Notes: generated by a model not told the origin, from the letters alone. 64,000 bases of DNA from Elusimicrobiota bacterium (GCA_022072025.1 JAJVIP010000002.1:349356-413355), one strand, 5' to 3'; shown: positions 27,517 to 38,207, counted from the stretch's first letter. Translations and numbers: made by a program.

Positions 27517-28557
27517 TTGAAAATTCTTGGAATAGAAACATCGTGCGATGAAACGGCCGCGGCTGTCGTTAAAAACGGTCGAGAGATTCTTTCCAGCCTC
27601 GTCGCCACCCAAATTCCTCTCCATCAACCCTATCGAGGTGTTGTCCCCGAATTGGCCAGCCGGGCCCACCTCATCACCATTCACCGGGTTATAGAGGCTG
27701 CGCTCAAGAAAAGTGGATCCAATTCAAAGCTCTCAGGAATCGATGCCATCGCGGTCACTGTCGGCCCGGGTTTGGTGGGTTCCTTGCTGGTGGGGCGAAT
27801 GGTCGCCGAAACCTTGGGATGGATACACAAGATCCCTGTTTTGGGGGTGAATCATATTGAAGGGCATCTGCTTTCTCCCTTGATGGGGAATCCTCAATTA
27901 AAACCGCCGTTTTTGGGCCTGGTTGTTTCGGGGGGACATACTGAACTCATTTTTTCTCAGCAATGGGGCCGCTATGCTTTGTTGGGACGAACGCGAGATG
28001 ACGCGGCGGGTGAAGCTTTCGATAAAGTCGCCAAAATGATGAATTTGGGCTATCCCGGCGGTCCCCTCATTGACCGATTGGCACGCCAGGGCAACCCGGA
28101 ATCAGAACGGTTTCCGAGGCCTTGGTTACCAAAAACATGGGATTTTTCCTTTAGCGGCCTAAAAACCGCCGTTCTTTATCGGCTGAGAGAAAAAAAACGG
28201 TGGAATCTCTCCCAAAAACAGAATTTGTGCGCAGGGTTTCAGGAAGCGGTTGTGGATGTTCTGGTCACCAAAACTTTGGCGGCCGCTCGGTCCTTGCGAG
28301 TCAATCATATTGTTGTGGGAGGGGGGGTCGCGGCCAATTCCCGTTTGAGAAAGCTTTTCTCTGAAAGGGTTCAGGGGGCGAATATTCAGGTTTGTTTCGC
28401 TTCTTCAGAACTCTGCACTGACAATGCGGCCATGATTGCTTCGGCCGCTTTTTTTAAAAAGAAATATGGCCGACAAAGCGACTCGGTCGGTCTGGCCATT
28501 CAACCCCAACTTCACATTCCTTTCGAATCCCAAAAAATTCCCACCTTCCAAATTTAA
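27517..28557 (+). CDS. tsaD: tRNA N6-threonylcarbamoyladenosine transferase
   Basis: A 346-residue ASKHA-fold enzyme. It carries the N-terminal GIETSCDETAAAVV, the metal-binding HIEGH at about 113-117, the VSGGHTEL motif, DDAAGEAFDKVAKMM, and the C-terminal GGVAANSRLR and CTDNAAMIA motifs. It transfers the threonylcarbamoyl group to A37 of ANN-decoding tRNAs, working with TsaB/TsaE/TsaC, none of which is in the window. The TTG start at 27517 gives the canonical KILGIETSCDET N-terminus; no ATG is available near it. Full length. Confidence 0.97.
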   Translation: MKILGIETSCDETAAAVVKNGREILSSLVATQIPLHQPYRGVVPELASRAHLITIHRVIEAALKKSGSNSKLSGIDAIAVTVGPGLVGSLLVGRMVAETLGWIHKIPVLGVNHIEGHLLSPLMGNPQLKPPFLGLVVSGGHTELIFSQQWGRYALLGRTRDDAAGEAFDKVAKMMNLGYPGGPLIDRLARQGNPESERFPRPWLPKTWDFSFSGLKTAVLYRLREKKRWNLSQKQNLCAGFQEAVVDVLVTKTLAAARSLRVNHIVVGGGVAANSRLRKLFSERVQGANIQVCFASSELCTDNAAMIASAAFFKKKYGRQSDSVGLAIQPQLHIPFESQKIPTFQI

Positions 28558-28601
28558 AAGTACCTGGAAATTTCAACACGATTCACTTACCCTTCGCGGT
28601 G

Positions 28602-30107
28602 ATGAGTATTCGTCAGCGGTTGGCTTCATTTATGGTCCTCATGATCACTCTTTTGTGTGTGATTGGAGGGTTGTTGTTGGTGGGGGGGCCTGTCATTTTA
28701 AGCGCCTTTCGCCAATCAATTGATTCGATGGGTTCGTTGGATGCCATACGAGAATTGAAAGCCAGTTTGAGCCGCGAGAAATCCTCCCTTAATCGTTACT
28801 TGTTACTCGATGATGAACGTGAATGGATCAGTTTCTCAGAGGCCTCAAGGATTTCAAGAAAAAATGCGCTCACCCTCAAGGAACAATTGGCCAAGAGCAA
28901 TCCCGAATGGGCAATTAAATTTTTCGATCAATTTGAAAAAACAGAGAAACAAGCGACATCCGTGGTTCAACAATTTAAAAAAGGCAACAAGATTAAAGCT
29001 TTTGAGGAAGCCACAACGATTTTTGAAGATGTAATCGAAAAAATTTCAGTTCTGGAAAAGGAAAAGGCTGAAGAAGCACAACAGATGTTTGAACGAAGCA
29101 AGAAATTAACCAAAAGTGTTGAGTCCATGGTCATTATTGCTTTGGCGATTGCAACCTTGCTGGGACTGGTTTTATTTAGGTCTCTGTATCGAGCCGTGAT
29201 GACTCCCATTGAAGTTCTTCGTCGTGGCGCCATGGAATTCGGTAAAGGTCACTGGGATCATCGGATTGATTTGAAATCAAAAAATGAATTGGGAGTGTTG
29301 GCGGATGCATTTAATGTTATGGCGGAAAACGTAAAGCAATTGCAAATGCAGGCCGTTCACATGGACCGAATGAGCGCGGTGGGACAATTGGCGGGAGGGG
29401 TGGCCCACGAAATCAACAATCCGTTAACGGCTGTGTTGGGGCAAGCTCAAATATTGATGGCGCGTTTGGGAGAGAAGGACGCGTCCTATCCGCAAATTCA
29501 AAAGATCGAACAGGCTGCTTTGAGATGCAAGAAAATTGTGCGCGGTTTGTTGGATTTTTCCCGCCCCAGTCAAACAGCTTTTGAAGAAATCGATATGCAT
29601 AAAACGGTAGAAGCCACGCTTGAACTGTGCGAGGCCGATCTCAAGCGGGCCCGCATCAATGTGGAACATCGCATTACTCGGAGTTTACCAGCGATTGAGG
29701 GGAATAATTCCGAATTGCAACAAGTTCTTCTTAACTTATTCAACAACGCCATTCAGGCCATGCCCAAAGGCGGCACCCTCACGCTTGATTCCCGAATTCA
29801 CAATGACAACTTGTCGCTTCCAGAACGCAGAAAAGGGGCGCCTCCTCGAAAAGCTCAAGGTCCCTGGCTGGAAATTTTGGTCAAAGACACCGGGGTTGGA
29901 ATTGCCAAGGAACATTTGGGTCGCGTTTTTGAGCCGTTTTTTACCACCAAAGAAATAGGAAAGGGAACGGGATTGGGGTTAGCGGTGTCCATGGGGATTA
30001 TTCAAAAACATGGCGGAGACATGCGAGTGGAAAGCGCTGGGAGTAATCGGGGGGCGACTTTTTTTGTGATTCTTCCCGTCAAAAATTCGATTAAGAAGGT
30101 GGCCTAA
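28602..30107 (+). CDS. Membrane sensor histidine kinase
   Basis: A 501-residue kinase. The first helix is at about 10-33, followed by an extracytoplasmic helical sensor (about 35-170, rich in Lys/Glu, four-helix-bundle-like), a second helix (about 175-195), a HAMP domain, and HisKA with the phosphoacceptor in GGVAHEINNPL. The HATPase domain shows NLFNNAIQAM, DTGVGI and GTGLGLAV. There is no PAS domain. A GTG precedes the chosen ATG by one codon. Its response regulator begins directly after the stop, so the pair is co-expressed. The signal is unknown. Confidence 0.93.
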   Translation: MSIRQRLASFMVLMITLLCVIGGLLLVGGPVILSAFRQSIDSMGSLDAIRELKASLSREKSSLNRYLLLDDEREWISFSEASRISRKNALTLKEQLAKSNPEWAIKFFDQFEKTEKQATSVVQQFKKGNKIKAFEEATTIFEDVIEKISVLEKEKAEEAQQMFERSKKLTKSVESMVIIALAIATLLGLVLFRSLYRAVMTPIEVLRRGAMEFGKGHWDHRIDLKSKNELGVLADAFNVMAENVKQLQMQAVHMDRMSAVGQLAGGVAHEINNPLTAVLGQAQILMARLGEKDASYPQIQKIEQAALRCKKIVRGLLDFSRPSQTAFEEIDMHKTVEATLELCEADLKRARINVEHRITRSLPAIEGNNSELQQVLLNLFNNAIQAMPKGGTLTLDSRIHNDNLSLPERRKGAPPRKAQGPWLEILVKDTGVGIAKEHLGRVFEPFFTTKEIGKGTGLGLAVSMGIIQKHGGDMRVESAGSNRGATFFVILPVKNSIKKVA

Positions 30108-30479
30108 ATGAAAGTCCTTTTGGTCGAAGATGATCGGGACGTTTCAGAAACGATCGTGACCGTATTAAATGGATTTTTTAAAGACGTTGAAATCCAACAT
30201 ATTGCTGATGGGACTCAATTCCGAGGTGGATCGTGGAAAATTCCTGGCTGGAATCTGGTTATTTTGGACCTCATGATGCCTGGGATTACTGGATTTGAGG
30301 TGTGTGAGCATTTGCGATCCTTTCCAGCCACAAAAAAAGTTCCCATCTTGGCTTTGACGGGCTATGACACGCTGCAAAATGAGGAAAAAATTATATCAGC
30401 CGGAGCAACGGGTTATATGGCCAAACCCTTCGAAGTGATGAAGCTGAAAGATGAAATTGAACGAATATTAAAAAAATGA
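30108..30479 (+). CDS. Single-domain response regulator
   Basis: A 123-residue CheY-like receiver with no output domain. The acidic pair is in LVEDDRD, the phosphoacceptor Asp in LVILDLMMPG, the Thr in LALTGYD and the Lys in MAKPFE. It abuts the histidine kinase gene upstream (no gap) and overlaps the following coiled-coil gene by 4 bases (ATGA). With no DNA-binding domain it must act by protein contact. The coupled coiled-coil protein is the obvious candidate partner, by inference. Confidence 0.93.
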   Translation: MKVLLVEDDRDVSETIVTVLNGFFKDVEIQHIADGTQFRGGSWKIPGWNLVILDLMMPGITGFEVCEHLRSFPATKKVPILALTGYDTLQNEEKIISAGATGYMAKPFEVMKLKDEIERILKK

Positions 30480-31375
30480 AAAGAGAATTTGACGAAATTG
30501 ATCGTCAGTTTGACGAAACCATGGAGCGTTTGGGGCCCAAAGGCGCTCTCAACTCCGGAGCCTATGGGACGGGGCCGTTGGCCTCCGACCATTTTCTTCT
30601 CAAGAAAAGTTGGGACTATTTTCGATTTCGAGTCAAAGCGATCGAGGATCAATGGCGGAAAATGCTCGAGTCCAAAGAGCAGCAGTTGCGAATTGCGTTG
30701 ACGGATCTTCAGGAAACGAGAAAACAACGGGCGGATTTGGAAGAAGAAAACCATTTATTGCGGTCGCTTGAACTTAATGTGAAGAAAGCTCGGGCTGAAG
30801 ACTATGTGGGGTTTTCTCGGAAATCCCAAAATCTCCGACTCCATTGGGACGCGGAGCGAGATAACTATTTAAAGAAAATTGAGGCTCTTGAATTGAAGAT
30901 CACCCGGATGCAAAAGAATTTTGATTTAAGGAGTTCAACGGCTCAAATTCGGGAATCTAAATTGAATGAATCTTTCCAGGCGCTTAAGCAGGAGTTGAAC
31001 ACCCATCAGGAGCGAGAACGGGAGATTCAAAAGAAATGTTCAGAAGAACTGCAAATGAAAGACGAGAAAATATATTCCCTTGATAGCAAAATGGAAATGT
31101 TGCGGGGGGAAGTCGAACGTCGAGATCAGGTGATTCAACAATTGCAGCAAGCGTTTTCCAGGCGAGAACAGGATGCGACGGCTATGGGTCAAACCATTAC
31201 TGAGTATGAACGACTCCTGAAGGAAAAAGACAAGGAAATGAGCCACCTCTCGACTCGTTTGCAAATACTCATCAATGAAAAAGAGAATCTTCGTGCAGGT
31301 TGGGAACGTGAAAGGGCTGAATGGCGAGAGTTGTGGGATCGCGGTCGGTCCCTCTGGGAAAAGAAAAGTTCTTAA
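30476..31375 (+). CDS. Coiled-coil protein linked to a two-component pair
   Basis: A 299-residue soluble protein. The first ~45 residues are not coil and include a Gly-rich GPKGALNSGAYGTGPLA segment. From about 60 to 280 it is a continuous charged coiled coil, and the C-terminus is Trp-rich (WERERAEWRELW, then SLWEKK). It has no membrane segment or enzyme motif. It overlaps the response regulator by 4 bases, so it is made stoichiometrically with it. No family recognised. It may be a scaffold or polar-localisation factor regulated by the receiver. Confidence 0.75.
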   Translation: MKREFDEIDRQFDETMERLGPKGALNSGAYGTGPLASDHFLLKKSWDYFRFRVKAIEDQWRKMLESKEQQLRIALTDLQETRKQRADLEEENHLLRSLELNVKKARAEDYVGFSRKSQNLRLHWDAERDNYLKKIEALELKITRMQKNFDLRSSTAQIRESKLNESFQALKQELNTHQEREREIQKKCSEELQMKDEKIYSLDSKMEMLRGEVERRDQVIQQLQQAFSRREQDATAMGQTITEYERLLKEKDKEMSHLSTRLQILINEKENLRAGWERERAEWRELWDRGRSLWEKKSS

Positions 31376-31409
31376 CGGAACTTTTAAGCCTTCCGACGGT
31401 TTTTAACGT

Positions 31410-31437
31410 TTGACATAAATGGGGTGGGATATATTAT
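31410..31437 (+). promoter_or_regulatory. Sigma70-type promoter for trxA
   Basis: TTGACA at 31410-31415 matches the -35 consensus, followed by a 16-base spacer and TATTAT at 31432-31437 (five of six -10 consensus bases). It lies 55 bases before the trxA ATG in the 117-bp gap after the coiled-coil gene, one of the few real gaps in this half of the window. Confidence 0.6.
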
Positions 31438-31492
31438 GATCGCCCTGCCTTCGTAAATCATCTCCCAAATCTATCCCGAATGGAAAACTAAC

Positions 31493-31813
31493 ATGAGTGA
31501 AATTGAAATAACAGATCAGAATTTTGAAAAGGAAGTTCTTCAATCCAACCAGCCTGTCCTTATCGATTTTTGGGCGCCTTGGTGCGGTCCCTGCCGAATG
31601 CTCTCCCCTATGATTGCCGAATTGGCCCAAGAATATGCCGGTCGGGCAAAAATCTGCAAACTCAACACGGACGATAACCCCAATGTGGCCTCCCAATTTT
31701 CCATATCCGCGATTCCAGCGCTTTTGTTCTTTAAAAATGGGAAATTGGCTGACCAATTAACGGGTGTTCGCCCAAAACCAGAGATTAAATCTGTTCTCGA
31801 AAAACTCATCTAA
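31493..31813 (+). CDS. trxA: Thioredoxin
   Basis: A 106-residue cytoplasmic thioredoxin with the full active site FWAPWCGPC and the cis-proline segment SAIPALLFF. It reduces disulfides in ribonucleotide reductase and other proteins, using thioredoxin reductase (not in the window). It has its own strong-looking promoter at 31410-31437. The stop is one base before the likely TTG start of a TlpA-like gene, so a cytoplasmic and an extracytoplasmic thioredoxin-fold protein are produced together. Confidence 0.97.
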   Translation: MSEIEITDQNFEKEVLQSNQPVLIDFWAPWCGPCRMLSPMIAELAQEYAGRAKICKLNTDDNPNVASQFSISAIPALLFFKNGKLADQLTGVRPKPEIKSVLEKLI

Positions 31814-31814
31814 T

Positions 31815-32315
31815 TTGGTTCGAAAATTATTGCTTGGCGCGATTGTACTGGGCGCCTCTTTCGGATGTCAGACCCAAGCGGATTACACCTCTCGAACAGT
31901 TAAAGCCCCTGACTTTCAGGTGTCGGATTTAAAAGGTCAAAAAATCACACTGGAGTCATTGCGAGGGAAGGTTGTTTTTCTTGATTTTTGGGCCACTTGG
32001 TGCGGACCCTGCGTTATTTCGATGCCAGAGGTTGAGAAATTAGGGGAAGAATTTAGAAATCAAGATGTTGTGATTTTAAGTGTCAGTGTTGATGCCAACC
32101 CAAATTCAGTTCGTCGGTTTTTGGCCGAGCGAAAGGTGTCCAACCGGGTGGTGATGGCGGGTAACTCCGGCATTGATGAGAAATATCAAGTCAGCGGTAT
32201 TCCGGCTTTCTATATTATTGACAAAAAAGGTCATGTCACCAAAGCGTGGCAAGGTTACAATCCGGCCATGGCTTCTTTGTGGCGAAAAGAAATTTCCCGA
32301 TTGTTGAAATCATAA
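31815..32315 (+). CDS. TlpA/ResA-like extracytoplasmic thioredoxin-fold protein
   Basis: A 166-residue protein with an N-terminal membrane/lipoprotein-like segment (VRKLLLGAIVLGASFGC) and an AhpC/TSA-Redoxin type domain. The active site is FWATWCGPC, followed by ISMPEVEKL and the cis-Pro SGIPAFYIID. It probably reduces disulfides in the periplasm, for example in cytochrome maturation, or guards exported thiols. The Cys at the end of the leader may be lipidated, though Ser at -3 is unusual. The start is uncertain: the TTG at 31815, one base after the trxA stop, is the first that gives a clean leader. Confidence 0.82.
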   Translation: MVRKLLLGAIVLGASFGCQTQADYTSRTVKAPDFQVSDLKGQKITLESLRGKVVFLDFWATWCGPCVISMPEVEKLGEEFRNQDVVILSVSVDANPNSVRRFLAERKVSNRVVMAGNSGIDEKYQVSGIPAFYIIDKKGHVTKAWQGYNPAMASLWRKEISRLLKS

Positions 32316-32378
32316 GTTTCGATTTATTTTCTTAAGTCTTAAATCCTGCTGTTTTAAAGAATCCCCAAAATAAAATTT

Positions 32379-35078
32379 ATGTCCAAATTATGTTTGTTTG
32401 ACGCCAGCGGTTACATTCATCGCGCGTTTCATGCCATCCCTCCTTTAACCAATTCGAAAGGCGAACCCTTAAATGCTGTTTACGGGTTTTCCCGGATGAT
32501 TTCCAAGGTCCTAAAAGAAGAAAAACCGGAATATATGGCGGTTTGCTTCGACACCCCTTCTCCAACTTTTCGCCATGTTCAATATGCAGAATACAAAGCC
32601 ACCCGCACGGAATTGGACCCCTCTTTGGTCCCTCAATTGCCGCTCGCTGAGGCATTGGCGCGGGCCTGGGGGCTCCCTTGCATAAAAATGGAAGGGTATG
32701 AAGCCGACGACATTATTGCCACCTTGGCCGTTCAAGCAGAACATGCGGGCTATGAGGTCCTGATCCTCAGCGGGGATAAGGACATCCTCCAATTGGTGGG
32801 CCCCCGCATTCATGTCAAAGATGAAATTAAAAAGGTGGAATATGACGAGGCCAAAGTCTTTGAGCGTTATGGTTTCAAGCCCCAACAATTGATTGATTAC
32901 CTCTGCCTTTTGGGCGACAAAGTGGACAATGTGCCGGGCGCCGCGGGCGTGGGGGAAAAAACCGCCACAAAATTGATAGCCACCCATGGATCGTTGGAAA
33001 AGATTTACGAAAAGTTGGAAGAAAACAGCCCCTCTCTCAAGGAAAAATTGGCGGCGGCTAAAAAACAGGTTTTTTCAAATCGAGATTTGATTCGATTGAA
33101 AACCGATGTTCCCTTTAAAGAAAAAATATCAAACCTCAAAATACAATCTCCTGATTCGGCGACTTTGTCTGAACTGTTGACTCGTTTTGAGTTTCGTGGG
33201 GGCCTTTACGGCGTATCTGACGACGTGGCGGATCCGACGCTTCAAGCCAACACCAAACGGGTGGTTCACACCGTGTTGTCCTTGGCTTCTTTAAAAACTC
33301 TTGAGTCCAAATTAAAAAAAGCCAAACGTCTTTCCTATGACCTTGAAACGGATGGGCTTGACACGTCCCGATGCGACATTGTGGGGGTGGCCGTGAGTGT
33401 GGAGGAAGGGGAGTCTTGGTACATTCCTGTGAAACACAGTTACATGGGGGCACCCGATCAATTGCCTTGGATTGAAACATCCAAAGTTTTGCAACCTCTC
33501 CTAGAAGAAAAGACACTCCTGAAATGCGGGCAAAATTTAAAGTTCGACAATGCCATTCTTGAACGCCACGGAATCTTTGTCGTGGGCCCTTTTTTCGATA
33601 CGATGATCGCAGCCTATTGCGTCGATCCAGGGAGAAATAGTTTCGGCCTTAAAGACTTGGCCGCCGATATTCTCCACGAACGCATGACTCGAATTGATGA
33701 GTTGATTGGCAAAAGTCCCGACGCCAATTTTTCCTTCGTTCCCATTGAGCAAGCGGCCCCTTACGCGGCGGCTGATGCCGAAGTGGTGTTTCGTTTGGTG
33801 GATGTCTTCAATAAAAAGCTCGACGATGAAGGAACGCGCGAACTTTTTGAAAATCTTGAAATGCCTTTGGTGCAGATTATTCAATCCATGGAGTCGACGG
33901 GTATCAGGGTGGACGTTCCTTATCTTGCGGACATTGGAAAATCTTTTGAAAAGCAGCGGCGAGCCATTGAACAAGAAATATTTAAATTGGCTGGAGAAGA
34001 ATTTGTCTTAAATTCACCCAAGCAATTGGCGCGGATTTTGTTTGAAAAATTGAAATTGCCCCCCGTTAAAAAGACCAAAACCGGCTTTTCCACAGACGAA
34101 GAGGTGTTGAATAAACTTTCTCAAGACCATCCCATCTGCGCGAAAATTATCCTGGTTCGAGAACTCGGTAAACTTAATTCCACCTATGTGGAATCCATTC
34201 TTAAATTGGTCGATGAGAAAACAAGCCGGGTGCACACTTCTTTTAATCAGACCGGGACCATCACGGGACGTTTGAGTTCCAGTGAACCCAATTTGCAAAA
34301 TATTCCCATACGAACGGAAAACGGACGCCTCATCCGAAGGGCCTTTGTGGCCTCTCCCCAACAGGTTTTGGTTTCGGCAGATTACAGCCAAATTGACCTG
34401 CGGTCCTTGGCTCATATGTCGGGGGACCCCGCGTTGATTGAAGCTTTTCACCAGGGAGGAGATGTTCATGCTGCGACTGCCTCCGACATGTTTAATGTGG
34501 CGCTTGCACAGGTAACCCCTGAGATGCGTCGCAGCGCGAAAGCCATCAATTTCGGGATTGTTTATGGACAACAGGCCTATGCCTTGTCTCAAAGTTTGAA
34601 TATTCCCATGGATAAAGCCAAGGAGTTCATTCAGAAATATTTTGAAAAATATGCGGGGGTTCGGGCTTGGATTGAATCGACTTTGGAAAATGCTCGGAAA
34701 ACAATGGTGGTGTCAACATTGGCTGGACGGCGGCGCCGCGTGCCCGAAATTAATTCCGCCAACTCCTTCACGCGCGGTTTTGCCGAACGAGTGGCGGTGA
34801 ACACTCCCATTCAAGGGACTTCTGCTGACATCATAAAATTTGCCATGATCCGCGTCTTTGACGACCTTAAGAAAAGCCACCTGAAAACCAAAATGCTCCT
34901 CCAAGTTCACGATGAACTCCTATTTGATTGTCCCAAAGACGAGTTGAAAAAAGCTCTGCCTTTGATTCGTCATGGCATGGAGGGCGCTTTTAAACTTCGT
35001 GTTCCTTTGGTGGTCGACATTAAAACCGGGCACAATTGGGCTGACATGGAAAAAATAAAGGAGCCCGTGGCGGCATGA
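32379..35078 (+). CDS. polA: DNA polymerase I
   Basis: An 899-residue enzyme with all three domains. The 5' nuclease is at about 1-290 (GDKVDNVPG, GVGEKTA). The 3'-5' exonuclease is at about 310-490, with its acidic residues present in YDLETDGLD, NLKFDNAIL and YAAADAE, so proofreading is likely intact. The polymerase follows (TGRLSSSEPNLQNIP, motif A ADYSQIDLRSLAH, motif B RRSAKAINFGIVYG, motif C VHDELLFD). Motif A has Asp where the usual steric-gate Glu stands (DYSQIELR in most Pol I). It serves in Okazaki fragment maturation and repair. polA is followed by rhomboid, coaE and rho in overlapping order. Confidence 0.97.
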   Translation: MSKLCLFDASGYIHRAFHAIPPLTNSKGEPLNAVYGFSRMISKVLKEEKPEYMAVCFDTPSPTFRHVQYAEYKATRTELDPSLVPQLPLAEALARAWGLPCIKMEGYEADDIIATLAVQAEHAGYEVLILSGDKDILQLVGPRIHVKDEIKKVEYDEAKVFERYGFKPQQLIDYLCLLGDKVDNVPGAAGVGEKTATKLIATHGSLEKIYEKLEENSPSLKEKLAAAKKQVFSNRDLIRLKTDVPFKEKISNLKIQSPDSATLSELLTRFEFRGGLYGVSDDVADPTLQANTKRVVHTVLSLASLKTLESKLKKAKRLSYDLETDGLDTSRCDIVGVAVSVEEGESWYIPVKHSYMGAPDQLPWIETSKVLQPLLEEKTLLKCGQNLKFDNAILERHGIFVVGPFFDTMIAAYCVDPGRNSFGLKDLAADILHERMTRIDELIGKSPDANFSFVPIEQAAPYAAADAEVVFRLVDVFNKKLDDEGTRELFENLEMPLVQIIQSMESTGIRVDVPYLADIGKSFEKQRRAIEQEIFKLAGEEFVLNSPKQLARILFEKLKLPPVKKTKTGFSTDEEVLNKLSQDHPICAKIILVRELGKLNSTYVESILKLVDEKTSRVHTSFNQTGTITGRLSSSEPNLQNIPIRTENGRLIRRAFVASPQQVLVSADYSQIDLRSLAHMSGDPALIEAFHQGGDVHAATASDMFNVALAQVTPEMRRSAKAINFGIVYGQQAYALSQSLNIPMDKAKEFIQKYFEKYAGVRAWIESTLENARKTMVVSTLAGRRRRVPEINSANSFTRGFAERVAVNTPIQGTSADIIKFAMIRVFDDLKKSHLKTKMLLQVHDELLFDCPKDELKKALPLIRHGMEGAFKLRVPLVVDIKTGHNWADMEKIKEPVAA

Positions 35079-35890
35079 GCGTTTTTCGCGGAGCCAACCC
35101 GTTCGATCAACTCACGAAAGGCGTGAAGTTTTTGGTGACAGCCAATGTGGTTGTTTTCCTCCTTCAAATGGCTTTGCCTCGCCCAACGATTGAAGTGTTT
35201 TTTGGCCTCACGCCTTTGCTTGTTTTAACGAAATATTGGATTTGGCAATTGATCACCTACGCCTTCCTCCATGGCAATGGCTGGCATCTGTTCTTTAACA
35301 TGTTCGCGTTGTGGATGTTTGGTCCCCACATTGAGAGTTTGTGGGGCACGAAAACATTTCTGAGATATTATTTTGTTTGTTCAGTTGGAGCGGCGCTCTG
35401 TCAATTTTTCCTTGCTCCCGAAGTGATGGTTTTGGGGGCGTCCGGCGCGATTTATGGTCTTCTGTTGGCCTTTGGATTTTTATTTCCAGACGCGGTTATT
35501 TACTTATTTTTCTTTTTTCCGCTCAGAGCCATTCAAGCGGTACTGTTTATCGCGCTTTTGACATTGGTGTCGGCGGTGGGATCTGGAGGAGGGCGGGTGG
35601 CGCATTTCGCCCATTTGGGCGGAATGTTGACCGGATTTCTGTGGTTTAAATTTCCAGGATGGTTGGCGGCGTTGAGATTGTGGCAAGCCGATCGGCGTTT
35701 TCGAAACCCCCTTGGAAAGCGCAAACATCATCGCCGAACTCCGATCACCGAATTTGAAGTGCATTCCCCGACAGATGACATGTCAGCCGAAGTGGACCGG
35801 ATTCTCGAAAAGATTTCAGCCAAGGGTTTGGACAGCTTAACCAAAGAAGAACATGAAACCATGCGGAAGTATGGCGAACGCAAGAAATAA
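35075..35890 (+). CDS. Rhomboid-family intramembrane serine protease
   Basis: A 271-residue protein with six membrane helices. The catalytic dyad is in GASGAIYG (Ser) and HFAHLGGMLTG (His), and the family HGNGWHLFFNMFALWMFG loop is present. The C-terminal ~60 residues are charged and cytoplasmic, rich in basic residues then Glu/Lys. It cleaves transmembrane substrates within the bilayer; the targets are unknown. The start overlaps polA by 4 bases (ATGA), and coaE begins 20 bases before its stop. Confidence 0.93.
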   Translation: MSVFRGANPFDQLTKGVKFLVTANVVVFLLQMALPRPTIEVFFGLTPLLVLTKYWIWQLITYAFLHGNGWHLFFNMFALWMFGPHIESLWGTKTFLRYYFVCSVGAALCQFFLAPEVMVLGASGAIYGLLLAFGFLFPDAVIYLFFFFPLRAIQAVLFIALLTLVSAVGSGGGRVAHFAHLGGMLTGFLWFKFPGWLAALRLWQADRRFRNPLGKRKHHRRTPITEFEVHSPTDDMSAEVDRILEKISAKGLDSLTKEEHETMRKYGERKK

Positions 35891-36520
35891 GCGGCTTTGG
35901 CCCCATTGGAAGTATGTTTTGGGAGTTACTGGAGGACTGGGTTCAGGAAAATCAACGGTTCTCGATATGTTCAGAAAGAAGGGGGCATGGGCGGTGGATG
36001 CTGATGCCATCGTTCATCAATATCTTCGTGATCCCCATGTTCTAAGTGAAATTCAAAAAAAAATTGAAACGTCGGTTTTGATGAAAGATGGTTCTCTCAA
36101 TCGAAAGGCCTTGGCTCAGATCGTTTTTGGTTCAATTAAAAAAAGGAGAGTTTTGGAGAAAATATTGCACCCGCTGGTTCGTGATTCCATATTTAAAACA
36201 TTGAAGACTCCCCGATGCGAATTTGTGGTGATAGATATCCCACTCCTCTATGAATCCAACTGGCAAAAGTTTTTTGACGCAATTCTCGTGGTTAATACGA
36301 ATATGAAAAATCGACTGACAAGGCTCAAAAATAAAGGAGTCTCGATTGAGGACGCGAAACGCCGGATAAAAGCGCAGATGAGTTTAAGTGAAAAAGTAAA
36401 ACGAGCGGATTTTGTTATCGACAACAATGAATCCCTCAAGAAAACCAAAAAGCAAGTGGATGAGATTTGGACATCAATTCAAAATCATCTTCCCACCGCA
36501 AACCACCCTGGAGGAAAGTA

Positions 36521-36521
<1 letters not shown>
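35871..36521 (+). CDS. coaE: Dephospho-CoA kinase
   Basis: A 216-residue P-loop kinase catalysing the last step of coenzyme A synthesis (3'-phosphorylation of dephospho-CoA). The Walker [10 protein letters not shown] is preceded by [19 protein letters not shown], the IDIPLLYES motif and [21 protein letters not shown] complete the family pattern. ATG 35871 lies within the end of the rhomboid gene and leaves a short basic N-terminal extension ([14 protein letters not shown]) before the usual start. The stop overlaps the rho start (TAATG). Confidence 0.93.
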
Positions 36522-38020
<1,499 letters not shown>

Positions 38021-38114
38021 ATCAACCTCAAAAAACAGCCATTTTCCGTCGATAGTAATTGGAAAATAGATAAAAGATTGACCTGGAAAATCCCTCGTCT
38101 CCAACCTATCCTAT

Positions 38115-38180
38115 GACCAATGTCACAGGTTCGCCCTAATTTTGCCCTTGCGAAATAATTAGTGTCGTGACCAATGTGAC
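38115..38180. repeat. Pair of direct repeats GACCAATGT(C/G)AC upstream of the pseudopilin cluster
   Basis: A 12-base motif occurs at 38115-38126 and 38169-38180 with one mismatch and 54-base spacing, in the 232-bp gap after rho. It lies upstream of the sigma54-like element, where an activator could bind. Function is inferred from position only. Confidence 0.5.
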
Positions 38181-38191
38181 GCGAGGTTTGG

Positions 38192-38207
38192 TGGTCGGAA
38201 TGTTGCA
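38192..38207 (+). promoter_or_regulatory. Sigma54-like -24/-12 element
   Basis: The sequence TGGTCGGAATGTTGCA has GG and GC exactly ten bases apart and a perfect TTGCA at the -12 position; the -24 box is TGG followed by imperfect bases. It sits 46 bases before the ATG of the first pseudopilin gene. Pilin promoters in several phyla use sigma54, which makes this plausible. No sigma54 activator is encoded in the window. Confidence 0.4.
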
